From Glaciecola sp. UBA1851 (lineage in GTDB: Bacteria > Pseudomonadota > Gammaproteobacteria > Enterobacterales > Alteromonadaceae), in NCBI GenBank assembly GCA_002338515.1, contig DDIL01000017.1:1-19767 (forward strand): DNA of 19,767 nt, given 5' to 3'. A program made the position numbers and the translations under genes. This document shows, piece after piece, positions 6,397-14,511 of this stretch. Every line of letters starts with the position of its first letter. The stretch's first letter is position 1. Under the pieces are notes generated by a model. It was not told the DNA's origin, did not search any database, and saw nothing but the letters and a program-made list of their open reading frames with translations.

Positions 6397-9222
6397 TTAA
6401 TCAATAAATTGAGTAATGATTGGCTTAGGCATACCTGATGTGCTAAGGCACACCTGTCCTTGATTGGTGTCACTTAAAATCCCTAGTGCCTCTAATATTG
6501 CGCTTAATGGCAAGTTTTCGATTGCCTTCACTAAGTCTTCATAGCCTAAAATAGGATTGGTGTCTTCAAAATGCAACCAAGTCCTATTGGCAAGCTGGCT
6601 TAGTTTTTTATCTTGAGGGGTTACCTGCTTTATTAAATCTATTTTCAATTTATCAAATGAAAATGAGGCTTGTTGAATAAGCGCTTTTGATTCTACTAAT
6701 ACCTCTTTTAGACCATGATATATCTCTTCTACATTATGTGATGGGGACTCTACATACATCACCACCCCAGGTAACCTTCCAATAGGTTTATAACCGACCC
6801 CAAGCGCGTATCCCATTTTATGTTTCTGTCGAATCACGTCGAAAATAATATAGGACAATATTTTTTCTAATATAAGCGCGATAGCAGCCATATGAAATTG
6901 ATGGGTTTTCTCAATAGTTCTATGTGTTCCGTTATTATTACCAATCGGAATATAATGCCAAATAACTACCGAGTCTTTTAAGTCCATATTTTGAAAATGT
7001 GTATGGGTTTCACTTTGCCATTTAGGATTGTTTACCATTGGTTTTGAGAATGATTGCTCCGTTGAAAAGCGAGAATCAAGGATGTTAAAAAACTGCAATG
7101 CTTGATTTCTACTCCAATTCCCTATCATTAAGCATTCAATAAAGTTTCTCTTAAAGTATTGAGTTTGTTGTTGGATTACATCATCAATATTCAATGATAG
7201 CGTTTCTTTTTGTATCTCATCATTTGTAATTTCTGAACTTTGATACAAACTATTCAAGCTTGAGAAAAGGTGATTTAAAGCGCGTAATTTATGTTGTTGT
7301 TTTGCTTTGTTTTGAAATTTTTCAAGCATTTTTTCGACAAGCCTGCTCTCAGCATGATATTTGGTTATCTCATTAATAAGATCCAATGCTAAGTAGAGTT
7401 GACGTTGGCTAATCCCACTTAAATGAATAGTAATGCCATGTTTATGGCCATATACCCTATGGTGCAAGCTAGCTAAATGAGAGTCAAAAAACTTAACATC
7501 TAAGGTGTTTTGCAAACAAGCAAGCCATATTCTTTTGATTGCAATTTGTCGAGCATTACTTAGCATGTAAGGGTCGCTAAAGGAGATATAACATTCGCCT
7601 ATAGGGCTATTAAAATAAGTATTTTGGTAAAACTTAAAATCAATATTTGGAGTTTCTTTTCGCACTAACTCATTAGCGTCTAATTGTTGTTTAAGTATTT
7701 TTGTATCCGAGGGCATGTAAGGATTTTGTCTTGGCTTTTCAAATGTATACTTTCTCTCTTTATTACGCGCAATTGGCAGGTTTAAATCTGAAATAACATA
7801 ATCAACATTGAAATGGGCGGTAGTTTTTATATTTTCTTTGTCATTCTTAATACATGATGTAACTAAATATACCCTGCTATTATTGAGTTTTAATTGATTG
7901 AATATATAGTCCAACGCTTCGTTATCGAAAAACAGTTTCTCTTCTTTCGAAATGTTTAGGCTTTCGGTTGACTTTAATGCTTTGTTTAGCATCATTGTTT
8001 GGGACGTATCAATACATGTTTCAAGCAGTCCCTTACCTTGTTCAAATAAATTAGCCAAAGAAAATTGATATGATTTTTCTCTAAATCGCCAACTTTCTAT
8101 TCCTTTACTGTGCAGAAAACCAATGAATTCAATTGTTAATTGAATAACCGATTGATATGCCTGCAATCCTTTATCAGTGAGTTTTATATTCACAATAAAT
8201 TCATCTGACATGTTGTCGATTGTTTTAAAGTCGCAGCTTAAGTCTTCAATTAAATTTAAGTTTATTAAATGAAAATATAGACTATTCCTATGCTTACTTT
8301 CCAATATATGAGACAGAATTAGATAGCTCGCTGACCTTTTTTGCTGTTCTTTGCATAGGTCAACTTTAGCATCTTTAGGCATATCTTTTTGCTTGACTAG
8401 AAATGTGAGGATCATTTGCCCTGGCAGCTTGTCTTGCTCTACAAGTATTAACCTACCCAGGTGCTCTTCATTATAAATAACTTGCGTTGAATTTTCTGAC
8501 TGAATTTTATTTGAATGAATAGATTGTGTTGAAGGCGAAATGAGTCTTAATTTTTTCTCTATTTCATTACGAAATTGTTCTATATCAGTTTTTTCACCTG
8601 TGCCCACACATACAAAAAGATTGTCACCCACCATTACTTTCTGATGATACTCTCGCAGCATTGTCTGTAAATTTTGAGGGGTATATTTATTTAGTGTTTC
8701 TGCATTTCCTGAGGTGAATTTAGAAAACGGGTGTAAAGGATTGCTCGTTGCTTTTTGAACCGATATTAGTTTTCTTATTGGGTCTGATTTTTTCGACTGA
8801 AATTCAGCTTCAATAGCTTTAATTTCTCGTTTAATATCTTCAATTTGAAATAATGGCGATACGAGCCTATCAAACAGAATATCGCAAGCTTGGATAAACC
8901 CTGATTGATTACAATTTAGTTGAATATTAGTTGATTGATCTTGTGTCCAAGCGTTTACTTGCCCTGAAAAAGAAAACAAATGTTTATCTAGTGAATCAGC
9001 ATGCTGGTAATGTTCACTCGAACTAAACAACATATGTTCAAATAAATGCGCTAGCCCTTCAGGGTAACCATCTGCGTCGAAATTTCCTTTGTTTAAAGTA
9101 ACTGATATACAAGCCTTTCTTACTTGTTGTTCAGCTACAAATCCATTTAATAATGAGTAACTTAAACCATTATTTAAAGTTCGTTCGCCTAACAGGCCTG
9201 AATTTGGAAGATTTTCTTGCAA
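6397..9222 (-). CDS. M16-family (insulinase/pitrilysin) zinc metallopeptidase
   Basis: This 941-residue protein is an M16 peptidase of the insulysin/pitrilysin type, which digests peptides inside a closed chamber. The inverted zinc motif is intact: His59, Glu62 and His63 in HLFEHMLF, with the third ligand Glu140 in REIKAIEAEFQSKKSD, 77 residues after His63, the same spacing as in insulysin. The remaining two thirds correspond to the three inactive M16-like domains and are divergent. Length fits (E. coli pitrilysin 962). I see no signal peptide, so unlike periplasmic pitrilysin it may be cytoplasmic. The start is TTG at 9222-9220, supported by AGAGG (9232-9228 on the minus strand) five bases upstream; no in-frame ATG lies nearby. 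It is transcribed alone, divergent from sixA, and interrupts the usual fadJ-sixA adjacency. Confidence 0.93.
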   Translation of the reverse strand: MQENLPNSGLLGERTLNNGLSYSLLNGFVAEQQVRKACISVTLNKGNFDADGYPEGLAHLFEHMLFSSSEHYQHADSLDKHLFSFSGQVNAWTQDQSTNIQLNCNQSGFIQACDILFDRLVSPLFQIEDIKREIKAIEAEFQSKKSDPIRKLISVQKATSNPLHPFSKFTSGNAETLNKYTPQNLQTMLREYHQKVMVGDNLFVCVGTGEKTDIEQFRNEIEKKLRLISPSTQSIHSNKIQSENSTQVIYNEEHLGRLILVEQDKLPGQMILTFLVKQKDMPKDAKVDLCKEQQKRSASYLILSHILESKHRNSLYFHLINLNLIEDLSCDFKTIDNMSDEFIVNIKLTDKGLQAYQSVIQLTIEFIGFLHSKGIESWRFREKSYQFSLANLFEQGKGLLETCIDTSQTMMLNKALKSTESLNISKEEKLFFDNEALDYIFNQLKLNNSRVYLVTSCIKNDKENIKTTAHFNVDYVISDLNLPIARNKERKYTFEKPRQNPYMPSDTKILKQQLDANELVRKETPNIDFKFYQNTYFNSPIGECYISFSDPYMLSNARQIAIKRIWLACLQNTLDVKFFDSHLASLHHRVYGHKHGITIHLSGISQRQLYLALDLINEITKYHAESRLVEKMLEKFQNKAKQQHKLRALNHLFSSLNSLYQSSEITNDEIQKETLSLNIDDVIQQQTQYFKRNFIECLMIGNWSRNQALQFFNILDSRFSTEQSFSKPMVNNPKWQSETHTHFQNMDLKDSVVIWHYIPIGNNNGTHRTIEKTHQFHMAAIALILEKILSYIIFDVIRQKHKMGYALGVGYKPIGRLPGVVMYVESPSHNVEEIYHGLKEVLVESKALIQQASFSFDKLKIDLIKQVTPQDKKLSQLANRTWLHFEDTNPILGYEDLVKAIENLPLSAILEALGILSDTNQGQVCLSTSGMPKPIITQFID

Positions 9223-9421
9223 TTAAACCTCTATTTACGTGCCACAATTAGTAAAGTGAAAATATTAATAACTTGAAACGAGTAAAAGTGTTAAAAAACT
9301 ATTATTTTGAAAGGAAATTCTATTTTTAATATATTTTCTCAGTCAATGGTCTTATTTATTCTACTAGCACTATAAAAGCATATTTAGCTGTGTTTCTATG
9401 TATTCGGTTTATCGGCACAAA

Positions 9422-9475
9422 ATATTGTTCTGTTAAGTTAAAGTAACAACTTTATTAAGCATAACAGAACAATAT
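9422..9475. repeat. 14-base perfect inverted repeat
   Basis: ATATTGTTCTGTTA (9422-9435) and its exact complement (9462-9475) enclose 26 bases. The interior contains another 6-base stem, TAAAGT at 9439-9444 with ACTTTA at 9449-9454, so a nested hairpin is possible. There is no T-run on the plus side and no upstream gene on either side that would need a terminator here. Confidence 0.6.
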
Positions 9476-9515
9476 CAATTAGATTAACAAAGAGAAGGTT
9501 GCAGAAATGAGTAAT

Positions 9516-9547
9516 GTTGGTCTTTGCCGTAAATAAAAAAGACCAAC
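9516..9547. repeat. 10-base perfect inverted repeat
   Basis: GTTGGTCTTT (9516-9525) pairs with AAAGACCAAC (9538-9547) across a 12-base loop. Its left arm lies inside the nine-codon frame at 9507-9536. It is not followed by a T-run, so it is not a standard terminator. Confidence 0.55.
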
Positions 9548-9567
9548 TTAACCTAATAGATGTTGAG

Positions 9568-9602
9568 ATTTAGCCGTTATGTTCTTAGTAAAGTGGCTAA
9601 AT
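9568..9602. repeat. 8-base perfect inverted repeat upstream of sixA
   Basis: ATTTAGCC (9568-9575) and GGCTAAAT (9595-9602) flank 19 bases, ending 33 bases before the sixA start. It could be a leader hairpin or operator; the long loop makes chance occurrence possible. Confidence 0.35.
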
Positions 9603-9635
9603 GAAATTTTAATTTATGGTTGTTGAAGAAGTTTA

Positions 9636-10154
9636 ATGATACTTATAATAATGAGACATGGCGAGGCTGTTGAATACCGTGAGCCTGACCACACAAGAAT
9701 GTTGACTAACATTGGTAAACTTCAATGTGAGGCCGTTGGCAAATGGCTAACAGAAAATTTAGAACAGTTAACTGAACAAAAGACATCTAATAAAGTAAAA
9801 AAAGCAGACCTAGCAATTGTAAGTCCATATTTACGAACACAACAATCATTTAGAGCTGTTGCTAAACACTTCAATATTGCACACGAAGTTACAATAGACG
9901 CAATTACACCTGCTGGTAACGCTGCTCAATGTGCAGATTTAGTGCATGGTTACGCAACAGACACACAGCCGCCTGAATGTTTAATGATAGTTACTCATAT
10001 GCCTTTAGTGAGTTTACTTTCAGATAAATTATGTGTTGGATTTAATGCAACGTTTTTTAATACTGCCGATACTCTTATTATTGACTATAACGTTGACTCA
10101 GCTGTGGGTGAACAAATTTGTTTTTTTCAAGGAGAGACACAAAATGTTAAATAA
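9636..10154 (+). CDS. sixA: phosphohistidine phosphatase SixA
   Basis: SixA is a small histidine-phosphatase-superfamily enzyme that removes phosphate from phosphohistidine; in E. coli it acts on the HPt domain of ArcB and on the nitrogen PTS protein NPr. The catalytic RHG motif is at residues 7-9 (MRHGEA) with His8 as the nucleophile, at the same position as in E. coli. Arg67 in SPYLRTQQ and the second histidine, His121 in IVTHMPLV, complete the phosphate pocket. At 172 residues it is slightly longer than E. coli SixA (161), with extra residues around the QKTSNKVKK segment. The ATG is preceded by GAAGAAG. Proximity to fadIJ matches E. coli. Confidence 0.93.
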   Translation: MILIIMRHGEAVEYREPDHTRMLTNIGKLQCEAVGKWLTENLEQLTEQKTSNKVKKADLAIVSPYLRTQQSFRAVAKHFNIAHEVTIDAITPAGNAAQCADLVHGYATDTQPPECLMIVTHMPLVSLLSDKLCVGFNATFFNTADTLIIDYNVDSAVGEQICFFQGETQNVK

Positions 10155-10232
10155 AATAAACAGAATTAACTTGTTCACTTGCTTTTCAAATCCGTTAATT
10201 TTATTTATTAGTAGTTAGGTGAATTCGAGAGT

Positions 10233-10409
10233 ATGCAAAAAAGCTCACTTCCAAATATTCTTCAATTAGCATTACAACAGCACGCATCTGCGGCTGATAT
10301 CGATAATGATGAAGAATTAAAAACTATATTGACGAAGCTTTCTGAGCTTGGTCAAAAAGTGGAAGATGTAAAATTAAAAGCAAAAAACAATAGACAATTG
10401 AAAAACTGA
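10233..10409 (+). CDS. small helical protein of unknown function, 58 residues
   Basis: ATG at 10233 opens a 58-codon frame ending in TGA at 10407-10409, filling most of the gap between sixA and the CNNM-type gene. The product is soluble and helix-rich: a short first helix (LPNILQLALQQHASAA, residues 6-21), an acidic turn (DIDNDEE), then an amphipathic, lysine-rich helix (residues 28-52) with heptad-like leucines that could form a coiled coil. Upstream are AGGTGA (10217-10222) and GAGAG (10226-10230), acceptable for ribosome binding. It follows sixA by 78 bases with no terminator seen, so it may be co-transcribed. I do not recognise the family; that it is a real gene rests on composition and position only. 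Confidence 0.5.
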   Translation: MQKSSLPNILQLALQQHASAADIDNDEELKTILTKLSELGQKVEDVKLKAKNNRQLKN

Positions 10410-10443
10410 AAGTGCCGGCTAATGAACAATCTCGGTTTATATC

Positions 10444-11736
10444 CTAGGGTTCATTTATTGTCGTAGGCGATTTATAAAACTCTGGAATTATCCTTACCTT
10501 TTTAACCATATTCTCATTTAATTCAACTATTTCTATTGGATACCCAGCTAAACGCAAACTCACATTCGCATCAGGCATATCTTCTAAATATTCTAGTATA
10601 AGTCCATTTAGTGTTTTTGGGCCGTTCGTAGGAAATGCCCAATCTAGCTCTTTGTTTAATTCACGAATGTTTGCACTGCCATCAACTAAAAAGCTTCCAT
10701 CTTGTTGCTTGATTGCTTCTTTACTATGATCAGGCACCATAGACGTTGTAAAGTCGCCAATAATTTCTTCTAGTATATCTTCAAGCGTGACTAGACCCTG
10801 GATATCACCATATTCATCAACGACTAATCCTATTCGCTCTTTCTCTGCTTGCATTTTATACATGAGTGAGTGCAGCGGAGTAGAATCTGGGGTATAAAAA
10901 ATTTCTCTCACTGCTCGCAGCATCGTTGCTTTGGTAAATTGGTCTTTGCTAAGTAAGCGAAGCGCGTCCCGAACATGCATAAAACCAACGGCATCATCAA
11001 TGCTGTCTCTAAATAGTAGTACTCTGGTATGTTGTGAATGTGTCAATTGCTTCTGAATTTTACGCCAGTCGTCATTTATATCTATCGCATAAATTTCGCT
11101 TCTGGGTACCATAATATCTTCTGCGGTCACTTTTTCTAAATCTAGGATACTTACAAGCATTTCTTGGTGCTTTTGTGGGATCATTGCACCAGCTTCATGC
11201 ACTACTGTTCGCAGTTCTTCTTGACTAAGCGCATGTTCTGAGCCACTTGTTGGATTAATATTCAAAAGCTTCAACATGCCATTGGTAATGAAATTAATAA
11301 ATTTCACTGCTGGCGTAAAAATAAAAAGTAAAGGAATAAGGATAATGGAGCTTGGGAAGGCTATTTTTTCCGGATACAATGCCGCGTAAGTTTTTGGCGT
11401 GACTTCTGCAAACACTAGAATAACCAAGGTTAATCCAATAGTCACAACAATTGGGCCATAGACATCGCCATATAAGCGCACACATAATATAGTAGCCAAC
11501 GAAGTGGCTGCTATATTTACTAAATTGTTACCAATAAGAATTAAACCAATTAGCCTATCGGGACGTTCCAGCAGTTTCTCGACTCTTTTAGCACTTGCTT
11601 TACCTTCATTAGCAAGATGCTTTAAACGATAACGATTAATGCTCATTAATCCTGTCTCAGAGCTAGAAAAATAGGCTGAAAACAGGATCAATACTGCTAA
11701 AATTATTAGCAGTGTAGAGTTAGAAATATCATCCAA
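10444..11736 (-). CDS. yfjD: CNNM/CorB-type membrane protein with DUF21, CBS and CorC domains
   Basis: This 430-residue inner-membrane protein closely resembles E. coli YfjD (about 428). It has an N-terminal DUF21 domain (residues 1-190) with about four hydrophobic segments and signatures SSSETGLMSINRYRL (24-38) and EVTPKTYAALYPE (111-123), a tandem CBS region (about 205-330, including VVDEYGDIQGLVTLEDILEE) and a CorC_HlyC domain (about 345-418). The family is linked to magnesium or other divalent-cation export, with CBS domains binding adenine nucleotides; the function here is inferred. The start is TTG at 11736-11734, supported by GAGGA (11750-11746) nine bases upstream; the next in-frame ATG (Met31) would remove the first membrane segment. 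It lies 51 bases downstream of ypjD, as in E. coli. Confidence 0.93.
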   Translation of the reverse strand: MDDISNSTLLIILAVLILFSAYFSSSETGLMSINRYRLKHLANEGKASAKRVEKLLERPDRLIGLILIGNNLVNIAATSLATILCVRLYGDVYGPIVVTIGLTLVILVFAEVTPKTYAALYPEKIAFPSSIILIPLLFIFTPAVKFINFITNGMLKLLNINPTSGSEHALSQEELRTVVHEAGAMIPQKHQEMLVSILDLEKVTAEDIMVPRSEIYAIDINDDWRKIQKQLTHSQHTRVLLFRDSIDDAVGFMHVRDALRLLSKDQFTKATMLRAVREIFYTPDSTPLHSLMYKMQAEKERIGLVVDEYGDIQGLVTLEDILEEIIGDFTTSMVPDHSKEAIKQQDGSFLVDGSANIRELNKELDWAFPTNGPKTLNGLILEYLEDMPDANVSLRLAGYPIEIVELNENMVKKVRIIPEFYKSPTTINEP

Positions 11737-11787
11737 GTAAATATATCCTCGGTTATTATCAATTTAAGTTAGTAGATAGTGGTTGTG

Positions 11788-12588
11788 TTATGTTAGTAAA
11801 ATTTCTTTTACTAATCTGCTTCCGAAATAGCCAAGCGTTAATAATGTAAGACCGACAAAGTTAAAAATGACGGTAATTCTAGTACTTAAGCCTACATATT
11901 TATGAAGCAGAATGCATGCCAAATAACTTATCAATGCAATGGTTGATAGCAATGTTTTATGTGCGTAGCCATCAGCTAACATATTAGGCACAAAAACGAA
12001 TCCACTCACCAGCGCAATGAATAACAAACCTGCACCAGCTGTCATCAATTGATAAAGAATTCTTTCTACAGACATTAATGGAGGTAATTGGCCCGTAAGC
12101 ATCATTTTACTTTTTTGTTTTAACTGATAGTTAATGTAGGCCAATTGACATGCGTACAACATACTAATGCTCAACAAGCCAAAGGCCACTAACGACAGTA
12201 AAATATGTACGATCATCCCGACCGACATAGTGACCGTAATGCCAGTCGTAGTAGGGAAGAACAAATCAATTGAAATAATAAATGCTGAAACAAAGCAAAC
12301 AACAGGTAAAAATAATAAATTCTTTATAAATTTATTAGTAATTAACATTGTAAGTGTTACTAACCAGGCAAGCATGGCTGTCACAAACGCTAAACTAAGT
12401 TGCTCAGAACCGTTCCCATGTGTACTAACAATTAGCAGTATTAAATGCCCAATTAAAGCCAGCATGAGTAAAATTTGAGGTAAAGAAGTGCGGAGATTTA
12501 CTCGTTTGAAAAATTGTTGTGTATACAAAACGCCGGCAGTTAAATAACAAGCCAGCGAAACTGCAAATACAACATAATTGATTATCAT
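11788..12588 (-). CDS. ypjD: YpjD-type inner-membrane protein, cytochrome c assembly (CcsA-like) family
   Basis: A 266-residue polytopic membrane protein with about eight hydrophobic segments, matching E. coli YpjD (263) in length, position and diagnostic stretches: GMIVHILLSLVAFGLLSISMLYACQLAYI-like segment around residues 125-153, LPPLMSVERILYQL (about 168-181) and the C-terminal LTLGYFGSRLVKEI. The family belongs to the CcsA/ResC-like cytochrome c assembly superfamily, but YpjD itself is not shown to handle heme and its role is uncertain; the conserved pairing with the YfjD-type gene downstream has led to proposals of a link to divalent-cation transport. The ATG at 12588 has only a weak Shine-Dalgarno. 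It is divergent from ffh across 251 bases and heads a two-gene minus-strand unit. Confidence 0.9.
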   Translation of the reverse strand: MIINYVVFAVSLACYLTAGVLYTQQFFKRVNLRTSLPQILLMLALIGHLILLIVSTHGNGSEQLSLAFVTAMLAWLVTLTMLITNKFIKNLLFLPVVCFVSAFIISIDLFFPTTTGITVTMSVGMIVHILLSLVAFGLLSISMLYACQLAYINYQLKQKSKMMLTGQLPPLMSVERILYQLMTAGAGLLFIALVSGFVFVPNMLADGYAHKTLLSTIALISYLACILLHKYVGLSTRITVIFNFVGLTLLTLGYFGSRLVKEILLT

Positions 12589-12775
12589 ATAATTAAGAGA
12601 CTTTGGTTAAAGTTAGCAGTATAGATTATTTTCAGCATGCTCTGATTATCATGTGAAATTATAAAGTTCGCAAGTAAAGTTTATTTAGCGGTAATTGTTG
12701 ATTTAATAATTGCGTTAACTATATCTTAAGCACAGGGAATACACCTAAAGTTATTTAATATTCTTTGTGCAGATG

Positions 12776-12804
12776 ATTACTAAGTGTTTTGCTTGTTGTA
12801 TACT
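12776..12804 (+). promoter_or_regulatory. candidate ffh promoter
   Basis: A good -10 hexamer TATACT (12799-12804) lies 35 bases upstream of the ffh start; 17 bases before it is only a weak -35 (ATTACT, 12776-12781). The 251-base gap to ypjD otherwise shows no gene. Confidence 0.4.
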
Positions 12805-12839
12805 TGTGTACATGATGTTTAAAAGGAAAGCATAGATTT

Positions 12840-14273
12840 ATGTTTCAGAATCTGACAGACCGACTCAGTCAAACTTTAAAAAATGTTAGTGGCAAAGGCC
12901 GATTAACTGAAGACAATATAAAAGAAACACTTCGAGAAGTGCGTATGGCGCTACTTGAAGCAGATGTGGCATTGCCAGTTGTTAAAGACTTTATCAGCAA
13001 TGTCAAAGAGCGCGCACTAGGTACCGAAGTTTCTAAAAGCTTGCAACCAGGCCAAATGTTCATAAAGGTTGTGCAAAGTGAACTTGAGCAGGCAATGGGC
13101 GATGGCAATGAAGGCTTAAATTTAGCCGCAACGCCCCCTGCTGTTATTATGATGGCAGGCTTGCAGGGTGCGGGTAAAACTACCAGTGTTGGTAAGTTAT
13201 CAAAATATTTAACCGAGCGAGAAAAGAAAAAAGTATTAGTAGTAAGCGCCGATGTTTACCGTCCCGCTGCAATAAAACAGCTACAAACACTTTCAGAAGA
13301 AGTGGGGGTAGAGTGCTACCCTTCAAATATTATGCAAAGGCCTGTTGATATTGTTAACGCGGCAATTGAACATGCGAAACGGCAATTTTTTGATGTGTTA
13401 TTAGTTGATACCGCAGGCCGATTGGCAGTAGATGAAAAGATGATGGATGAGATAAAGCAGTTACATGCTGCTGTTTCACCTGTCGAAACACTCTTTGTAG
13501 TTGATGCCATGACCGGTCAAGATGCCGCCAATACTGCAAAAGCTTTCAATGAAGCGCTGCCACTCACTGGGGTGATACTAACTAAAGCCGATGGTGATGC
13601 TAGAGGTGGTGCTGCACTTTCCGTTAAGCATATTACCGGTAAGCCTATTAAGTTTCTAGGTATGGGCGAAAAGCTTGATGCACTTGAACCTTTTCACCCA
13701 CAAAGAATTGCATCTAGAATTTTGGGGATGGGAGATGTACTTAGCTTAATTGAAGAAGTTGAACGTAAGGTCGACAAAAAAGCGGCTGCAAGAGTTGCTC
13801 AAAAAATCCAGAAAGGCAAAGGTTTTGATTTACAGGATTTTAAAGAGCAACTTGAACAAATGCGCAATATGGGTGGGATGATGTCTTTGATGGACAAACT
13901 ACCCGGAATGGGCAATATGAGCGCAAAAATTAAAGACCAAGCTAACGATAAACAGTTTGTGCAGATGGAAGCGATTATTAACTCAATGACACCCGCTGAG
14001 CGAACTCGCCCTGACGTTATAAAAGGTTCAAGAAAGCGTCGCATTGCAACAGGCTCTGGTACGCAAATTCAAGACGTAAATCGACTACTTAAACAATTCA
14101 CCCAAATGCAAAAAATGATGAAAAAAATGGGTGGAGGCAATATGAAAAAAATGATGCGTGGCATGGGCGGCATGATGGGGGGAGGTATGCCCGGTGGCGG
14201 TATGCCCGGTGGTGGTTTGCCCCCTGGTATGAAAATGCCTCCCGGTTTAGGTGGGTTTGGTAAAAAGAAATAA
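12840..14273 (+). CDS. ffh: signal recognition particle GTPase Ffh
   Basis: Ffh binds 4.5S RNA and signal sequences emerging from the ribosome and delivers nascent membrane proteins to the FtsY receptor. N domain (about 1-90), then the G domain: P-loop GLQGAGKTT (107-115), ADVYRPAA (137-144), DTAGR (190-194), TKAD (248-251) and DGDARGGA. The methionine-rich M domain carries the RNA-binding SRKRRIATGSGT segment (about 395-406). At 477 residues it exceeds E. coli Ffh (453) because of a Gly/Met/Pro-rich tail partly encoded by three 15-base tandem units (14184-14228). The ATG has a strong AAAAGGAAAG Shine-Dalgarno at 12821-12830. A strong terminator follows. The neighbourhood ypjD-ffh-rpsP matches E. 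coli apart from the inserted gene pair. Confidence 0.98.
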   Translation: MFQNLTDRLSQTLKNVSGKGRLTEDNIKETLREVRMALLEADVALPVVKDFISNVKERALGTEVSKSLQPGQMFIKVVQSELEQAMGDGNEGLNLAATPPAVIMMAGLQGAGKTTSVGKLSKYLTEREKKKVLVVSADVYRPAAIKQLQTLSEEVGVECYPSNIMQRPVDIVNAAIEHAKRQFFDVLLVDTAGRLAVDEKMMDEIKQLHAAVSPVETLFVVDAMTGQDAANTAKAFNEALPLTGVILTKADGDARGGAALSVKHITGKPIKFLGMGEKLDALEPFHPQRIASRILGMGDVLSLIEEVERKVDKKAAARVAQKIQKGKGFDLQDFKEQLEQMRNMGGMMSLMDKLPGMGNMSAKIKDQANDKQFVQMEAIINSMTPAERTRPDVIKGSRKRRIATGSGTQIQDVNRLLKQFTQMQKMMKKMGGGNMKKMMRGMGGMMGGGMPGGGMPGGGLPPGMKMPPGLGGFGKKK

Positions 14274-14302
14274 TTTAATATAAGCAATTGTTTCAAAGGT
14301 TT

Positions 14303-14334
14303 AAAAAGGTAATGATAAATAACATTACCTTTTT
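14303..14334 (+). terminator. rho-independent terminator of ffh
   Basis: A perfect 12-base stem (AAAAAGGTAATG at 14303-14314, CATTACCTTTTT at 14323-14334) with an 8-base AT loop has its T-run built into the 3' arm. It lies 29 bases after the ffh stop and separates ffh from the sensor gene pair. Confidence 0.9.
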
Positions 14335-14340
14335 ATATTT

Positions 14341-14432
14341 AGGCCCACATTCACTTGTGTTTTTTGCTTAAAAAAAGCATACACTAGGGCCTGTTTATCT
14401 TTGCTGCAAAATCATACAGCAAAAATCAACAG
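14341..14432. repeat. composite inverted-repeat region, possible small extragenic repeat
   Basis: Two adjacent inverted repeats share an edge. The first is AGGCCC (14341-14346) with GGGCCT (14387-14392), enclosing GTGT/ACAC (14357-14360, 14381-14384) and TGCTT/AAGCA (14365-14369, 14375-14379). The second is CTGTTTATCTTTGCTG (14391-14406) with an arm at 14417-14432 that complements it at 14 of 16 positions around a 10-base loop. The mismatched second stem resembles a decayed palindromic extragenic repeat, but only one copy is present in the window. It lies just upstream of the 5'-nucleotidase-like gene and after the ffh terminator. Confidence 0.45.
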
Positions 14433-14511
14433 ACACTAATAATAGGTGATAAAAAATAAGTTGTATTTTCATCTTTAAAAACCTTCAATCAATCAGTTGA
14501 TGCAGGAATTA

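Larger units (their letters stand above)
9223..9635. other. 413-base divergent intergenic region, M16 gene/sixA
   Basis: No substantial gene is present. The left 200 bases are AT-rich and should hold the promoter of the M16 gene. The right half carries three successive inverted repeats (listed separately) and a nine-codon frame at 9507-9536 (ATG to TAA) preceded by AGAGAAGG at 9491-9498. A weak promoter-like pair facing sixA is TTGAGA at 9563-9568 with TAGTAA at 9586-9591. Confidence 0.5.

Noticed and set aside
10421..10455. AATGAAC/GTTCATT inverted repeat at the convergent end of the 58-codon gene and the YfjD-type gene
   Set aside because: Seven AT-rich pairs with a 21-base loop overlapping a stop codon and no T-run; likely chance.
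12167..12478. 103-codon plus-strand open frame inside ypjD
   Set aside because: Antisense to a clear membrane-protein gene; long antisense frames are expected opposite hydrophobic coding sequence.
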